Shown here: positions 33,849-42,687 of the stretch, piece after piece
Numbering within the stretch: position 1 is the stretch's first letter
How the letters are laid out: each line of letters starts with the position of its first letter
Origin: CAVSJJ01 sp963771015
Lineage (GTDB): Bacteria > Actinomycetota > Actinomycetes > Actinomycetales > Dermatophilaceae
Length of the DNA stretch: 64,000 nt
Direction: 5' to 3'
NCBI GenBank assembly: GCA_963771015.1
Contig: CAVYRN010000009.1
Coordinates: 186,001-250,000 of the forward strand
Made by a program: the position numbers and the translations under genes
The notes under the pieces: model-generated
What the model saw: only the letters and a program-made list of their open reading frames with translations
Database searches by the model: none
Told to the model about the DNA's origin: nothing

Positions 33849-34706
33849 CTACCACCGCGACGTCGCCTCGGCGACGAGGTCGCCGACGAGCACCCCGTCG
33901 TCGACGGCATACCCCTTCGATGCGAACCACCGCGCCATCGTCCTCGCGTCGCGCGCGAGGAAGTCCATGCCCGACGGGTTGCCGATGACGTCGACGACCT
34001 GCGGCCAGTCGATGATGACGAGCCGCTCGCCGTCGAGAAGGACGTTGTACGGCGACAGGTCCCCGTGGGCCCACCCCTCGCGAGCGAGGGCGAGCATCGC
34101 GTCCCGCAGCTGCTCGAACAGCCCCGGCAGCAGGTCGGGGGAGGGCCGGGCGCTGACGAGCCGGGGGGCGGCGACCCCGTCGGCGCCGATGAACTCCATG
34201 AGCATCTCGGCCTCGTCGAGCTGGACGGGGTAGGGCACCGGAAGCCCGATGCTCCACAGCCGGCCCAGCGCCTCGAACTCCGCCTGGGCCCACTGGCCGG
34301 CGATGAGGGACTTGCCGAACGTCGTGCGGCGGGCCATCGCCCGGGTCTCCCGACTCTTGCGGACCCGGCGGCCCTCGAGGTAGCCGGCGTCCCGGTGGAA
34401 CAGCCGATGCTCGGCACCCCGGTAGCGCTTCGCGGCCATGAGGGACTCGCTCGGCGCGCCAGGAACACGGTCCGTCCCGCGAGGGAGGAAGCGCCGCACG
34501 AGATGGACGTCGGCCTCCTTGCCGGTCTTGAGGACACCGAGGTCCTCCTCGACGGCGCCGTGGTCGGTGATGACCCACGACGGGCGAGGGGCAGGGCCAT
34601 GGGTGGCCCCGTCCCAGGAGGACCAGCGCTCACCCTGAGGTGGTCCGTCGGGATGGGTGTCTAGCGAGAACGCGGGGTCCTCGGCGGGGTGCTGCGGATG
34701 TGACAC
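33849..34706 (-). CDS. RIO-family serine kinase-like protein
   Basis: A 285-residue protein of the RIO1/RIO2-like atypical kinase family. The glycine loop region is LKTGKEADVHLV, the catalytic loop HGDLSPYNVLLDGERL and the metal-binding Asp is in VIIDWPQVVDV. A Lys for ATP is in MAAKRYRGAEH. RIO kinases act in ribosome maturation in archaea and eukaryotes; the bacterial role is not settled. The GTG at 34706 has GGAG 7 bases upstream, and an Asp/Pro-rich 40-residue leader precedes the kinase domain. It converges on the L,D-transpeptidase gene. Confidence 0.85.
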   Translation of the reverse strand: MSHPQHPAEDPAFSLDTHPDGPPQGERWSSWDGATHGPAPRPSWVITDHGAVEEDLGVLKTGKEADVHLVRRFLPRGTDRVPGAPSESLMAAKRYRGAEHRLFHRDAGYLEGRRVRKSRETRAMARRTTFGKSLIAGQWAQAEFEALGRLWSIGLPVPYPVQLDEAEMLMEFIGADGVAAPRLVSARPSPDLLPGLFEQLRDAMLALAREGWAHGDLSPYNVLLDGERLVIIDWPQVVDVIGNPSGMDFLARDARTMARWFASKGYAVDDGVLVGDLVAEATSRW

Positions 34707-34986
34707 GGTGTGGCTCCGGTTCGACGAAGGGATGAGGAGGCGGACAGCCCCGAGCAGGTCGTCATGACGCGTCTCCCTTCGTCGTGCCTCGCGCGCCGTG
34801 TCCGCGGGACGGTCGCCCTGGCGCCCCGAAACGCGGACACAGCGGGCGAAGCCCAGGTGTGTCGGTCCACGATGGCGGTCGGCCGCGGGTCGGCGCAACG
34901 GGTTTTCCCGGCCCGCGGCATGCCGCCAGCTCGACTGCGGCCGACGGGGACCCCGGGAGGGCCGCCAGAGATGACACAGTGGCCGG
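34707..34986. other. 280-base divergent intergenic region
   Basis: This separates the RIO kinase (minus) from the PLP decarboxylase (plus). It holds promoters for both, but I see only a weak CACAGT box at 34975-34980, 6 bases before the ATG at 34987. Open frames across it have no family similarity. Confidence 0.4.
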
Positions 34987-36351
34987 ATGCACACCACGAC
35001 CGGCCCTCTCCAGAGCGCCCACGCCCACGCCGACCGCTGGCTCGCCTCGCTCACCAGCCGGCCGGTCGTGCCGTCCGCCGACGTCGCCGAGGTGACCGCG
35101 CGCCTCGGCACCGATCTGCCCGAGGCCGGCGAGGAGCCGACGGGCGTCGTCGACCGGCTTGCCGAGGCCTGTGAGCCGGGCCTGACGGGTATGCCGTCCG
35201 GCAGGTTCTTCGGGTTCGTCATCGGGGGCACCCACCCGGCCGCTCTCGCCGCCGACTGGTTGGTCAGCGCCTGGGACCAGAACGCCGGGCTCCGGACCGT
35301 CACGCCGGCCATGGCCGCCATCGAGGACGTCACCGCGGGCTGGCTCCTCGACCTGCTCGACCTGCCGAGCACGGCCGCGGTCGGCTTCGTCACCGGAGGG
35401 ACGATGGCGAACTTCACCTGCCTCGCCGCGGCCCGCGACGCCGTGCTCCGCCGCGCCGGGTGGGACATCACCGAACGCGGGCTCGTCGGCTCGCCGGGCG
35501 TCCGGGTGCTCGTCGGAGCCGAGCGGCACGACTCGGTCGACCTCACCCTTCGCTACCTCGGCCTCGGGGCGCCCGAGGCGATCGGCGTCGACGACCAGGG
35601 GCGGCTGCTACCGGCCGCGCTCGAGGAGGCACTCGCCTCCGAGGACCCGCGGCCGGCCATCCTGGCCCTGCAGGCCGGCAACATCCACTCCGGCGCCTTC
35701 GACCCCTTCGCCGAGGCCATCGAGATCGCGCACCGGCACGGCGCCTGGGTCCACATCGACGGCGCCTTCGGCCTCTTCGCGGGTGCGAGCCCGGCATACC
35801 GGCACCTCGTGGCGGGCTACGCGGCCGCCGACTCGTGGGCCACGGATGCGCACAAGACCCTCAACGTGCCGTACGACTGCGGGATCGCCATCGTCCGCGA
35901 GCCGGCGGACCTGCGAGCCGCGATGGGCATGCACGGCGACTACCTCATCCAGGACGCGGCGGGCGACCCCTTCGAGTTCGTCCCGGAGCTGTCCCGTCGG
36001 GCCCGGGCGGTGCCGGTCTGGGCCGTGCTGCGGTGCCTGGGCCGGACCGGGGTGACGGACCTGGTCGATGGCCTGTGTCGGCGGGCCGCCCAGTTCGCGG
36101 CGGGCATCGCCGATCTTCCGGGCGCGGAGGTCCTCAACGAGGTCGTCTTCACCCAGGTCTCGGCGAGCTTCGGCAGCGACGATCACACCCGCGAGGTTGT
36201 GGCCGGCCTGCTTCGCGACGGCACGGCCTGGCTGACCGGATCGACGTGGCACGGCCGGGCCGTCCTGCGGGTCTCGGTGAGCAACTGGTCGACGACGCAG
36301 GACGACGTCCGCCGCTCCCTCGCGGCCCTCGACGCGGTCCTGTCCGGCTGA
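34987..36351 (+). CDS. PLP-dependent group II decarboxylase-family protein
   Basis: A 454-residue fold-type I PLP enzyme of the aromatic-L-amino-acid/glutamate decarboxylase group. PLP contacts include TGGTMANFTCLAAARDAVL, HIDGAFGLFAG (Asp and Ala of the cofactor site) and SWATDAHKTLNVPYDCG with the Schiff-base Lys. The N-terminus has GRFFGFVIGGTHPAA, which shapes the substrate pocket. Decarboxylation of an aromatic or acidic amino acid is likely, although aldolase-type activity also occurs in the group. Substrate unknown. It is a single gene with its own terminator-like hairpin. Confidence 0.88.
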   Translation: MHTTTGPLQSAHAHADRWLASLTSRPVVPSADVAEVTARLGTDLPEAGEEPTGVVDRLAEACEPGLTGMPSGRFFGFVIGGTHPAALAADWLVSAWDQNAGLRTVTPAMAAIEDVTAGWLLDLLDLPSTAAVGFVTGGTMANFTCLAAARDAVLRRAGWDITERGLVGSPGVRVLVGAERHDSVDLTLRYLGLGAPEAIGVDDQGRLLPAALEEALASEDPRPAILALQAGNIHSGAFDPFAEAIEIAHRHGAWVHIDGAFGLFAGASPAYRHLVAGYAAADSWATDAHKTLNVPYDCGIAIVREPADLRAAMGMHGDYLIQDAAGDPFEFVPELSRRARAVPVWAVLRCLGRTGVTDLVDGLCRRAAQFAAGIADLPGAEVLNEVVFTQVSASFGSDDHTREVVAGLLRDGTAWLTGSTWHGRAVLRVSVSNWSTTQDDVRRSLAALDAVLSG

Positions 36352-36358
36352 TCCGCAT

Positions 36359-36374
36359 CGCGCCGGTCGGCGCG
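36359..36374 (+). terminator. short GC hairpin after decarboxylase
   Basis: CGCGCC (36359-36364) and GGCGCG (36369-36374) pair around a GGTC loop, 7 bases after the stop codon. Confidence 0.4.
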
Positions 36375-36508
36375 GGCAGCGGCCGTCCGGCGGGTCCTGC
36401 GGCCCACCTGTGGTCGTGGCCACAGGCGCCGGGTATGCCACGGCCCGAGCCACTCGGCATACTGACCTCAACCTCCCCGACAAGGAACCTCAAGGTGGCG
36501 ATCGACGC

Positions 36509-37708
36509 ATGTCCCGACTTCAGCAGACCGACGGCCTGACCGAGGAGCAGGGCGAGCTCATCGCGCTGGTCCGTCAGTTCGTCGACGAGCAGATCATTCC
36601 GGTGGCGAACACGCTGGAGCACGCCGACGAGTACCCCACCGACATCGTCGAGGGCATGAAGGAGATGGGGATCTTCGGGCTCATGATCCCCGAGGAGTAC
36701 GGCGGGCTGGGGGAGTCGCTGCTCACCTACGCGCTGACGGTCGAGGAGATCGCCCGGGGCTGGATGTCGGTGTCGGGGATCATCAACACCCATTTCATCG
36801 TGGCCTACCTCCTCCTCCAGCACGGCACCGAGGAGCAGAAGCAGCGCTACCTGCCCAGGATGGCCACCGGCGAGGTCCGTGGTGCGTTCTCGATGTCCGA
36901 GCCCGGGCTGGGGTCGGACGTCGCCGCGATCAAGTCCAAGGCGGTCAAGGGCGAGGGGGAGTCCTGGACACTGAACGGTCAGAAGATGTGGCTGACCAAC
37001 GGTGGGTCGTCCACCCTCGTCGCCGTCCTGGTCAAGAGCGACCTCGGTGGTGACAGCCCGTACAAGAACATGAGCACCTTCCTCATCGAGAAGGAGCCGG
37101 GGTTCGGCCAGGTCGCGCCGGGCCTGACGATCCCGGGGAAGATCGACAAGATGGGCTACAAGGGTGTCGACACGACCGAGCTCATCCTCGAGGACTACGA
37201 GACGACGTCGGCGCAGCTTCTCGGCGGCGAGCCCGGCCAGGGCTTCTACCAGATGATGGACGGTGTCGAGGTGGGCCGGGTCAACGTCGCGGCTCGCGCC
37301 TGTGGGGTGTCCCTGAGGGCCTTCGAGCTCGGCATCTCCTACGCCCAGCAGCGGGAGACCTTCGGCAAGAAGATCGCCCATCACCAGGCGATCCTCTTCC
37401 GGCTGGCCGACATGGCGACCAAGGTCGAGGCCGCTCACCAGATGATGGTCAAGGCGGCGCGGCTGAAGGACTCCGGCGCCCGCAACGACCTGGAGTCCGG
37501 AATGGCGAAGTACCTTGCGAGCGAGCTCTGCGCCGACGTCGTCGAGCAGTCCTTCCGGATCCACGGAGGCTACGGCTACTCCAAGGAGTACGAGATCGAG
37601 CGGCTCTACCGCGAGGCCCCGATGCTCCTCATCGGCGAGGGCACCGCCGAGATCCAGAAGATGATCATCGGCCGGCGCCTGCTGGAGGACTACGCGCTCA
37701 GGGTCTGA
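36509..37708 (+). CDS. acyl-CoA dehydrogenase
   Basis: A 399-residue FAD-dependent acyl-CoA dehydrogenase, which introduces the alpha-beta double bond of an acyl-CoA and passes electrons to ETF. The three-domain layout is clear: helical N-domain, FAD-binding middle (SMSEPGLGSDVAAIKSKAVK, MWLTNGGSSTLVAV) and C-domain with RQTFGK-like QQRETFGKKIAHHQAI. The catalytic Glu lies in EIERLYREAPMLLIGEGTAE. Similarity in pattern to short-chain and methylsuccinyl/isobutyryl types cannot be resolved by eye. AAGGTGG precedes the ATG at 36509 by 10 bases. A CATACT box at 36458 is a possible promoter. Confidence 0.9.
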   Translation: MSRLQQTDGLTEEQGELIALVRQFVDEQIIPVANTLEHADEYPTDIVEGMKEMGIFGLMIPEEYGGLGESLLTYALTVEEIARGWMSVSGIINTHFIVAYLLLQHGTEEQKQRYLPRMATGEVRGAFSMSEPGLGSDVAAIKSKAVKGEGESWTLNGQKMWLTNGGSSTLVAVLVKSDLGGDSPYKNMSTFLIEKEPGFGQVAPGLTIPGKIDKMGYKGVDTTELILEDYETTSAQLLGGEPGQGFYQMMDGVEVGRVNVAARACGVSLRAFELGISYAQQRETFGKKIAHHQAILFRLADMATKVEAAHQMMVKAARLKDSGARNDLESGMAKYLASELCADVVEQSFRIHGGYGYSKEYEIERLYREAPMLLIGEGTAEIQKMIIGRRLLEDYALRV

Positions 37709-37713
37709 GCCCG

Positions 37714-37732
37714 GTGGGCACAGCGGGTGCCC
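37714..37732 (+). terminator. hairpin with short T run after acyl-CoA dehydrogenase
   Basis: TGGGCAC (37714-37720) pairs with GTGCCCA (37726-37732) across AGCGG, followed by GGGATCTTT. It is one of few intrinsic-like terminators here with a trailing T run. Confidence 0.6.
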
Positions 37733-37757
37733 AGGGATCTTTGACACACTAAGGGGC

Positions 37758-38348
37758 ATGAGCTCCCAGCCGCCGCGTGGGCTCGGGCCCGGCGCCCGGG
37801 CCGCCCTGTCCCTCGACTACCCCATGTCCCTCGGCGTCTTCGACGAGTACGCCGAGGCCCAACGCGCCGTGGACTACCTCTCGGATCACGACTTCCCGGT
37901 GCAGAACGTTCTCATCGTCGGGACCGACCTCAAGCAGCTCGAGCGGGTGACCGGTCGGCTGACCCGAGCCCGGGCCGTCGGCGCGGGCGTCCTGTCCGGA
38001 GCCTGGCTGGGCTTCTTCGTCGGCTTCATCTTCGCGACCTTCGACGCTCAGGGCTTCTCGCTCATCTCGGTCCTCGCCACCGTCCTCATGGGCGCGATCT
38101 TCGGCGCGGTCTGGGCCCTCATCGGCTACGCGCTCGCCAGCGGGCGCCGCGACTTCACCTCGGTGAGCCAGGTCGTCGCGACGAAGTACGAGGTCCTCGT
38201 CGAGCACAAGCACGCCCAGCGCGGGCGCGAGCTGCTCACCGAGATGGACCCCATGCGTGCGGCGCAGGAGCAGGTCCGCCGGGCCCAGGAGGAGGAGCGG
38301 GCCGCGGCCCAGCGGGCCCAGGAGAACCCACCGCCACGACCGTTCTGA
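37758..38348 (+). CDS. general stress protein 17M-like (YflT domain) membrane protein
   Basis: A 196-residue protein with the YflT/GSP17M domain at the N-terminus (SLGVFDEYAEAQRAVDYLSD, then VLIVGTDLKQLERVTGRLT). Two membrane helices follow (GAWLGFFVGFIFATF and VLATVLMGAIFGAVWALIGY) and the C-terminus is a charged helix rich in Arg, Glu, Gln and Ala. Members are common in actinobacteria and linked to general stress in Bacillus, but their molecular role is unknown. The ATG sits 7 bases after CACACT within a TTGACACACT stretch, so the mRNA may be leaderless. Confidence 0.85.
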   Translation: MSSQPPRGLGPGARAALSLDYPMSLGVFDEYAEAQRAVDYLSDHDFPVQNVLIVGTDLKQLERVTGRLTRARAVGAGVLSGAWLGFFVGFIFATFDAQGFSLISVLATVLMGAIFGAVWALIGYALASGRRDFTSVSQVVATKYEVLVEHKHAQRGRELLTEMDPMRAAQEQVRRAQEEERAAAQRAQENPPPRPF

Positions 38349-38374
38349 CCCTGCCTGAGCACCCGAGGCGCCGG

Positions 38375-40249
38375 TCAGGCGCGCATCCGCGTTCCGAGCA
38401 TCCGGCTCAGGGCCTCGATGGCCGGGCCCCGCTGGACCGTCCCGGACGTCCTCTCGAGGACGATGGGGTCCCCGCCGTCGCTGAGCTCGAGAGTGAGCGT
38501 CCAGGTCGGGCTGTCGGTGATGCCCGCCCCGACGATGTCGGACTCCTCGAGCCAGCCGGCACCGGGCCGGCCGCGCCACTCGCGGAAGGTCCCGGTGAAG
38601 GCGGAGTCGAGCCGGGCGTTCTCCTCGATCTTGCGCGCCTTGTCCCGGCCGCTCGCGGGGGGTGTGGACACCGGCACGAGGAGCAGGCCGTCGTCGAAGA
38701 CGAGGAGGTCGACCTCCTCCTCGGTCTGTGGTGCCGACACGCGACTGATGAGCCCGGCGGGGACGCGCTGGGACGGAGCAGAGGGGATGATCGCCGTGTC
38801 GCTGAGACTGGTGATGCCGAGCTCGCGCAGCCGGTCGCGCAGCGGGGGGATCCGGCTCGGGTCAGCGACAGCGGTCGCGACCTCGGCCTCGATCGGCAGC
38901 AGGGTCCCCGAGGAGTCGACCAGGCGCCACATGACCGTCCAGTCCAGCTCGTGGTGTGCCTTTCCGGCCACGATGAGCTCGGAGGCGATGACCGAGGACA
39001 GGGTGTGGATGAGCACCTCGTGCTCGGCCCGCTGTCGTTGTGACCGGGCGACCCCAGGGTCGACGAGCGTCGCGACGAGGGAAAGTCCCTCACCGCGGCC
39101 GACGGTGGCGAGCAGAAGGTCGAGGTTCGGGTTCTTGACCTGGAGGACGGGCACCGCCGCCTGCCTGAGGGCGTTGCCCTCCTCGGCGACAACCGCCGCA
39201 CCCGCCCGCTGGACGACCTCCGCCCACGGGGCCGGGGGGTCCTCGTTGCCCGTGAGGGTCCGCTCGATCGCGTCGAATGCGGCCTCGCCGCCGGTGAGCA
39301 GCGTGGCCGCGGGCTCGCCGACGTCGCCACCGACGACCGGGTAGCCCGCCCACTGCTCGAAGCGCATGATGCGCTCCTTCATCGGCGGGTGGGACGAGGA
39401 CCACATCCCGGTGGACGAGCTCTCGAGCGTCTGGGTGACCGAGGCACCCAGCAGGTCCGGGTTGGCCGCCATGACCGCCCGCAGCCCCTGGACGATCGGG
39501 GGCCGCCGTTCGGCTGGGGCGGCGAGCGGAAGGAAGCGGGTGCTCAGCCACTCCCAGCCGATCTGGGCCGCGGCGACCCGGCGCAGCGCGGCCGCTCCGA
39601 CGGAGGGCGTGGCCAGCCGTGCCGCATACTCGTCGGCCTGCCACTCCTGGTCGCGTGACGATGCCGCGGCCGCGGCCGCGTAGAACCGGGCGTACAGGCG
39701 CAGGAGGATCCCGCCGACCCCCCCGGAGTGGGCCGAGATCTCGTGAAGCATGGTGTTGGCCCGCCAGGTCAGCGCCGTTCCTCGGGCGTGGCCGGCGCCG
39801 AAGTGGCCGAACTCATGAGCCAGGACCGCCCGAAGCTGGGGGACGGTGAGCATGCCGATGAGGGGGAGGCCGATGACGAGCTCGCGGTTTCCGGAGACCT
39901 GCCTGACGGCGGCGTTGACATCAAGGGTGATGACGGCCCGATCGGCGCGGGCCGTGCGGGCGGCGCGCGCGCTCTGGTTGAACTCGGCCCACAGCGCCGG
40001 GTGCTCCTCGCGAGTCACCTCGTAGCCCTCGATGGCGCGGGGCTTGGCCATGGCCACGCTGAGGGCACCGGCCGCGATGCCGACGAGGACGGGGATCGCG
40101 ATGTAGAGCAGCAGGCGGGAGCCGGCGCCGGGCTGTCCGTTGTCGAGGACGAGGAAGGCGACCCATCCGGCGAACCCGAGCAGGCCGAGGACGACCACCG
40201 GGAAGAAGACCAGGACGGCAAGGGCGATCCAGGCTCGCGACGATCGCAT
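38375..40249 (-). CDS. M48-family membrane zinc metalloprotease
   Basis: A 624-residue protein with the M48 (Ste24/HtpX-like) zinc site LAHEFGHFGAGHA and the third ligand in QEWQADEYAARL. Two N-terminal membrane helices (residues 5-28 and 44-68) anchor it; the protease domain spans about 75-340. The C-terminal 280 residues form an extra region with no clear catalytic motif (for example VDLLVFDDGLLLVPVSTPP). HtpX-type enzymes help degrade misfolded membrane proteins. A CACTAT box 6 bases before the ATG at 40249 is a possible leaderless promoter. It converges on the GSP17M-like gene. Confidence 0.88.
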   Translation of the reverse strand: MRSSRAWIALAVLVFFPVVVLGLLGFAGWVAFLVLDNGQPGAGSRLLLYIAIPVLVGIAAGALSVAMAKPRAIEGYEVTREEHPALWAEFNQSARAARTARADRAVITLDVNAAVRQVSGNRELVIGLPLIGMLTVPQLRAVLAHEFGHFGAGHARGTALTWRANTMLHEISAHSGGVGGILLRLYARFYAAAAAASSRDQEWQADEYAARLATPSVGAAALRRVAAAQIGWEWLSTRFLPLAAPAERRPPIVQGLRAVMAANPDLLGASVTQTLESSSTGMWSSSHPPMKERIMRFEQWAGYPVVGGDVGEPAATLLTGGEAAFDAIERTLTGNEDPPAPWAEVVQRAGAAVVAEEGNALRQAAVPVLQVKNPNLDLLLATVGRGEGLSLVATLVDPGVARSQRQRAEHEVLIHTLSSVIASELIVAGKAHHELDWTVMWRLVDSSGTLLPIEAEVATAVADPSRIPPLRDRLRELGITSLSDTAIIPSAPSQRVPAGLISRVSAPQTEEEVDLLVFDDGLLLVPVSTPPASGRDKARKIEENARLDSAFTGTFREWRGRPGAGWLEESDIVGAGITDSPTWTLTLELSDGGDPIVLERTSGTVQRGPAIEALSRMLGTRMRA

Positions 40250-40334
40250 GGCCCCGATAGTGTCACTCGTGTGACGGGTGGGAAAGTTCCCGCACCGAAG
40301 TCGGTCCGAACGGCTGACAGGAGCGATTCTGACG

Positions 40335-40340
40335 TAGCGT
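40335..40340 (+). promoter_or_regulatory. -10 box (TAGCGT) for leaderless PIG-L gene
   Basis: TAGCGT is 6 bases before the ATG at 40347, with no ribosome-binding site. Confidence 0.5.
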
Positions 40341-40346
40341 GGGCTG

Positions 40347-41084
40347 ATGGACCCCGAGATGCAGCCGCTGGTGGGGGGATTCGGCTCGGTGCTCTGCGTC
40401 GTCGCCCATCCCGACGACATCGAGTATGGCCTTGCCGCGGCCGTGGACGGGTGGACCTCGTCGGGTGCTGAGGTGGCGTACTTCCTGCTCACCCGGGGCG
40501 AGGCGGGGATCGACACGATGGACCCCGAGCGGGCCCGGGAGGTCCGGGAGGCCGAGGAGCGGGCGGCCGCCGAGGTCGTCGGCGTGGCCCATGTCGACTT
40601 CGCCGACCACCACGACGGGCTCGTCGAGTACGGCCCGGCGCTGCGGCGGGACATCGCCCGGCAGATCCGGCGTCGGCGCCCCGACGTCGTCATCGGCCAG
40701 ACTTACGGCGACCGCTTCGCGGGCGGCATGGTCAACCAGGCCGACCATCGGGCCGTCGGGCTGGCGACCCTCGACGCCGTCGCCGACGCCGGCAACCGGT
40801 GGATCTTCCCCGAGCTCCTCGACGAGGGGTATCGGCCGTGGAGCGGCGTCCGCGTCGTGGGCTTCGTCGGCGCGGCGTACCCCACGCACTACGTCGACGT
40901 CACCGGCCACCTCGACGCGGCCGTCGCCTCGCTGGAGGCGCACGCGGCCTACAACGCGGCCCTGCCCGAGGACTTCCCCGGACCGCGAGCGCTGCTCGAG
41001 GGCATCCTCGGCGGCGGCGCGGGGCGGCTGGGCGTGGCCGGGGTCAACCATGCCCTGCTGCTCGACGTCATCGACCGCCGGTAG
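40347..41084 (+). CDS. PIG-L/LmbE deacetylase family protein
   Basis: A 245-residue zinc-dependent N-deacetylase-like protein. The metal motif is VAHPDDIEYG (residues 19-28), with Ile in place of the usual third acidic residue, and the third ligand region is QADHRAVG. The family removes acetyl groups from GlcNAc-type sugars or cleaves related amides. It differs from MshB in the substrate loops. Neighbours (a divergent M48 protease and a converging Xaa-Pro aminopeptidase 3 bases away) do not suggest a substrate. Confidence 0.85.
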   Translation: MDPEMQPLVGGFGSVLCVVAHPDDIEYGLAAAVDGWTSSGAEVAYFLLTRGEAGIDTMDPERAREVREAEERAAAEVVGVAHVDFADHHDGLVEYGPALRRDIARQIRRRRPDVVIGQTYGDRFAGGMVNQADHRAVGLATLDAVADAGNRWIFPELLDEGYRPWSGVRVVGFVGAAYPTHYVDVTGHLDAAVASLEAHAAYNAALPEDFPGPRALLEGILGGGAGRLGVAGVNHALLLDVIDRR

Positions 41085-41087
41085 TGG

Positions 41088-42587
41088 CTAGCGGCCTTGG
41101 ACCCGGGAGATCCACGCCTCGACGTCCGCGCTCGCCCGGGGCATGGCGCCGGAGAGGACGTCGCAGCCGTCCTCGGTGACCAGGACGTCGTCCTCGATGC
41201 GCACCCCCAGCCCGCGGAAGCGCTCGGGCACCTTGAGGTCGTCGGCCTTGAAGTACAGGCCCGGCTCGACGGTGAGGATCATCCCCGGGCGCAGCTCGGC
41301 CTCGCGGTACTCCTCGCGGGTGGCCAGGGCACAGTCGTGGACGTCGATGCCGAGGTGGTGGCTGGTCCCGTGGACCATCCAGCGTCGGTGGAACTGGCCG
41401 TGGTCGGGGTCGAGGCTGTCCTCGACGGAGACACCGTCCGGCAGGAGGCCCCACCCGTGCAGGTGCTCGGCGATGACCCGGATCGCGGCGGCGTGGACAT
41501 CGGAGAACTTCGCGCCGGGCCGGACCGCGGCGATCCCGGCGGACTGCGCGGCATACACGGCGTCGTAGACCTCGCGCTGCGCGTCGGTGTAGGTCCCCGA
41601 CGTGGGCAGGGTTCGGGTGATATCGGCGGTGTAGAGGCTGTCGACCTCGACGCCCGCGTCGACGAGCACGAGCTCGCCATCGGTGAGCTCGCCGGTGTTC
41701 TTGACCCAGTGCAGCGTGTTGGCGTGGTCGCCGGCCGCGCAGATGGAGTCGTAGCCGACGCCGTTGCCCTGGTGCCGCGCCACGAGCCCGAACACACCCT
41801 CGACCCAGCGTTCGCCGCGTCCCTTCTCGACCGCGGTGGGCAGCGCGGCGATGATCGCCTCGAAACCGTCCTGGGTCGCCGCGATCGCCGCACGCATCTG
41901 CTCGACCTCGTAGCCGTCCTTGGTCAGTCGCAGCACCGAGAGGTCGTGGGCGAGGGCATCGTCTGCCTCGGCCAGGCCCTCGGCCTCGGCGCCGTTCTCG
42001 ACGCGAGCCGCATCGAGCCGGGAGGTGAGCTCGCGGTCGGCGTCGCGCACCAGCCGGACGACGGTGCCGCCGGCGTCCTTGACGACGGCACCCTCCATCT
42101 CGTCGACGTGCCGAGCGGTGAGCCCGAGCTCGAGCTCGATGTCCGCCAGGCTGGGGCGTGCGCCGACCCAGAACTCGCCGTAGCGCGCGTCGTCGAAGAA
42201 CTCGTCGCTCTCCCGCTCGCCGAGCGGGCGCACGTAGAGGATCGCCTCGTGGCCGCCGCCGTCGGCCGCGTCGCGCGGCTCGAGGACGAGGACGGCATCC
42301 GGCTCGCGGTCCGCGCCGAGGCCGGTGAGGTGGGCGAAGGCGCTGTGCGGGCGGAAGGCGTAGTCGGTGTCGTTGCTGCGGACCTTGAACCCACCGGCCG
42401 GGATGACGAGGCGCTCGCCCGGGTATGCCGCGCTGACCGCGGCGCGGCGGGCCGCGGCATACGGTGCGGCCGGCGAGGGCGCGGTCACGGTCGGCAGGCG
42501 GGGCGCCCAGTCCTCCCGGACGAAGGCCCGGAACTCGTCGGTCGTCGGGCGAGCTCGGTTGTCGGTCTTCTTCTGCTCTTCGCTCAC
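41088..42587 (-). CDS. Xaa-Pro aminopeptidase (M24)
   Basis: A 499-residue PepP-type aminopeptidase P, which cleaves an N-terminal residue before proline. The N-domain (AFAHLTGLGADREPDAVLVL) is followed by the pita-bread metallopeptidase: VLVDAGVEVDSLYTADITRT with the two metal Asp residues, VHGTSHHLGIDVHD with the His ligands, LTVEPGLYF and RIEDDVLVTEDG with the Glu ligands. All five ligands are present. The start is the GTG at 42587, 3 bases beyond a GACCGG stretch; no ribosome-binding site is obvious. It converges almost directly on the PIG-L gene. Confidence 0.92.
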   Translation of the reverse strand: MSEEQKKTDNRARPTTDEFRAFVREDWAPRLPTVTAPSPAAPYAAARRAAVSAAYPGERLVIPAGGFKVRSNDTDYAFRPHSAFAHLTGLGADREPDAVLVLEPRDAADGGGHEAILYVRPLGERESDEFFDDARYGEFWVGARPSLADIELELGLTARHVDEMEGAVVKDAGGTVVRLVRDADRELTSRLDAARVENGAEAEGLAEADDALAHDLSVLRLTKDGYEVEQMRAAIAATQDGFEAIIAALPTAVEKGRGERWVEGVFGLVARHQGNGVGYDSICAAGDHANTLHWVKNTGELTDGELVLVDAGVEVDSLYTADITRTLPTSGTYTDAQREVYDAVYAAQSAGIAAVRPGAKFSDVHAAAIRVIAEHLHGWGLLPDGVSVEDSLDPDHGQFHRRWMVHGTSHHLGIDVHDCALATREEYREAELRPGMILTVEPGLYFKADDLKVPERFRGLGVRIEDDVLVTEDGCDVLSGAMPRASADVEAWISRVQGR

Positions 42588-42675
42588 CCGGTCATCGTCG
42601 CACGCCGGGTTCCTCGGTATGCCGCCGGCGTGGGTCCGCCCACGGTGTTCTGCGGACCCGCTCGGGAAGGGGAAC

Positions 42676-42681
42676 TACGCT
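42676..42681 (+). promoter_or_regulatory. -10 box (TACGCT) for leaderless membrane hydrolase gene
   Basis: TACGCT is 6 bases before the ATG at 42688; no ribosome-binding site is seen. Confidence 0.5.
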
Positions 42682-42687
42682 GACGGC

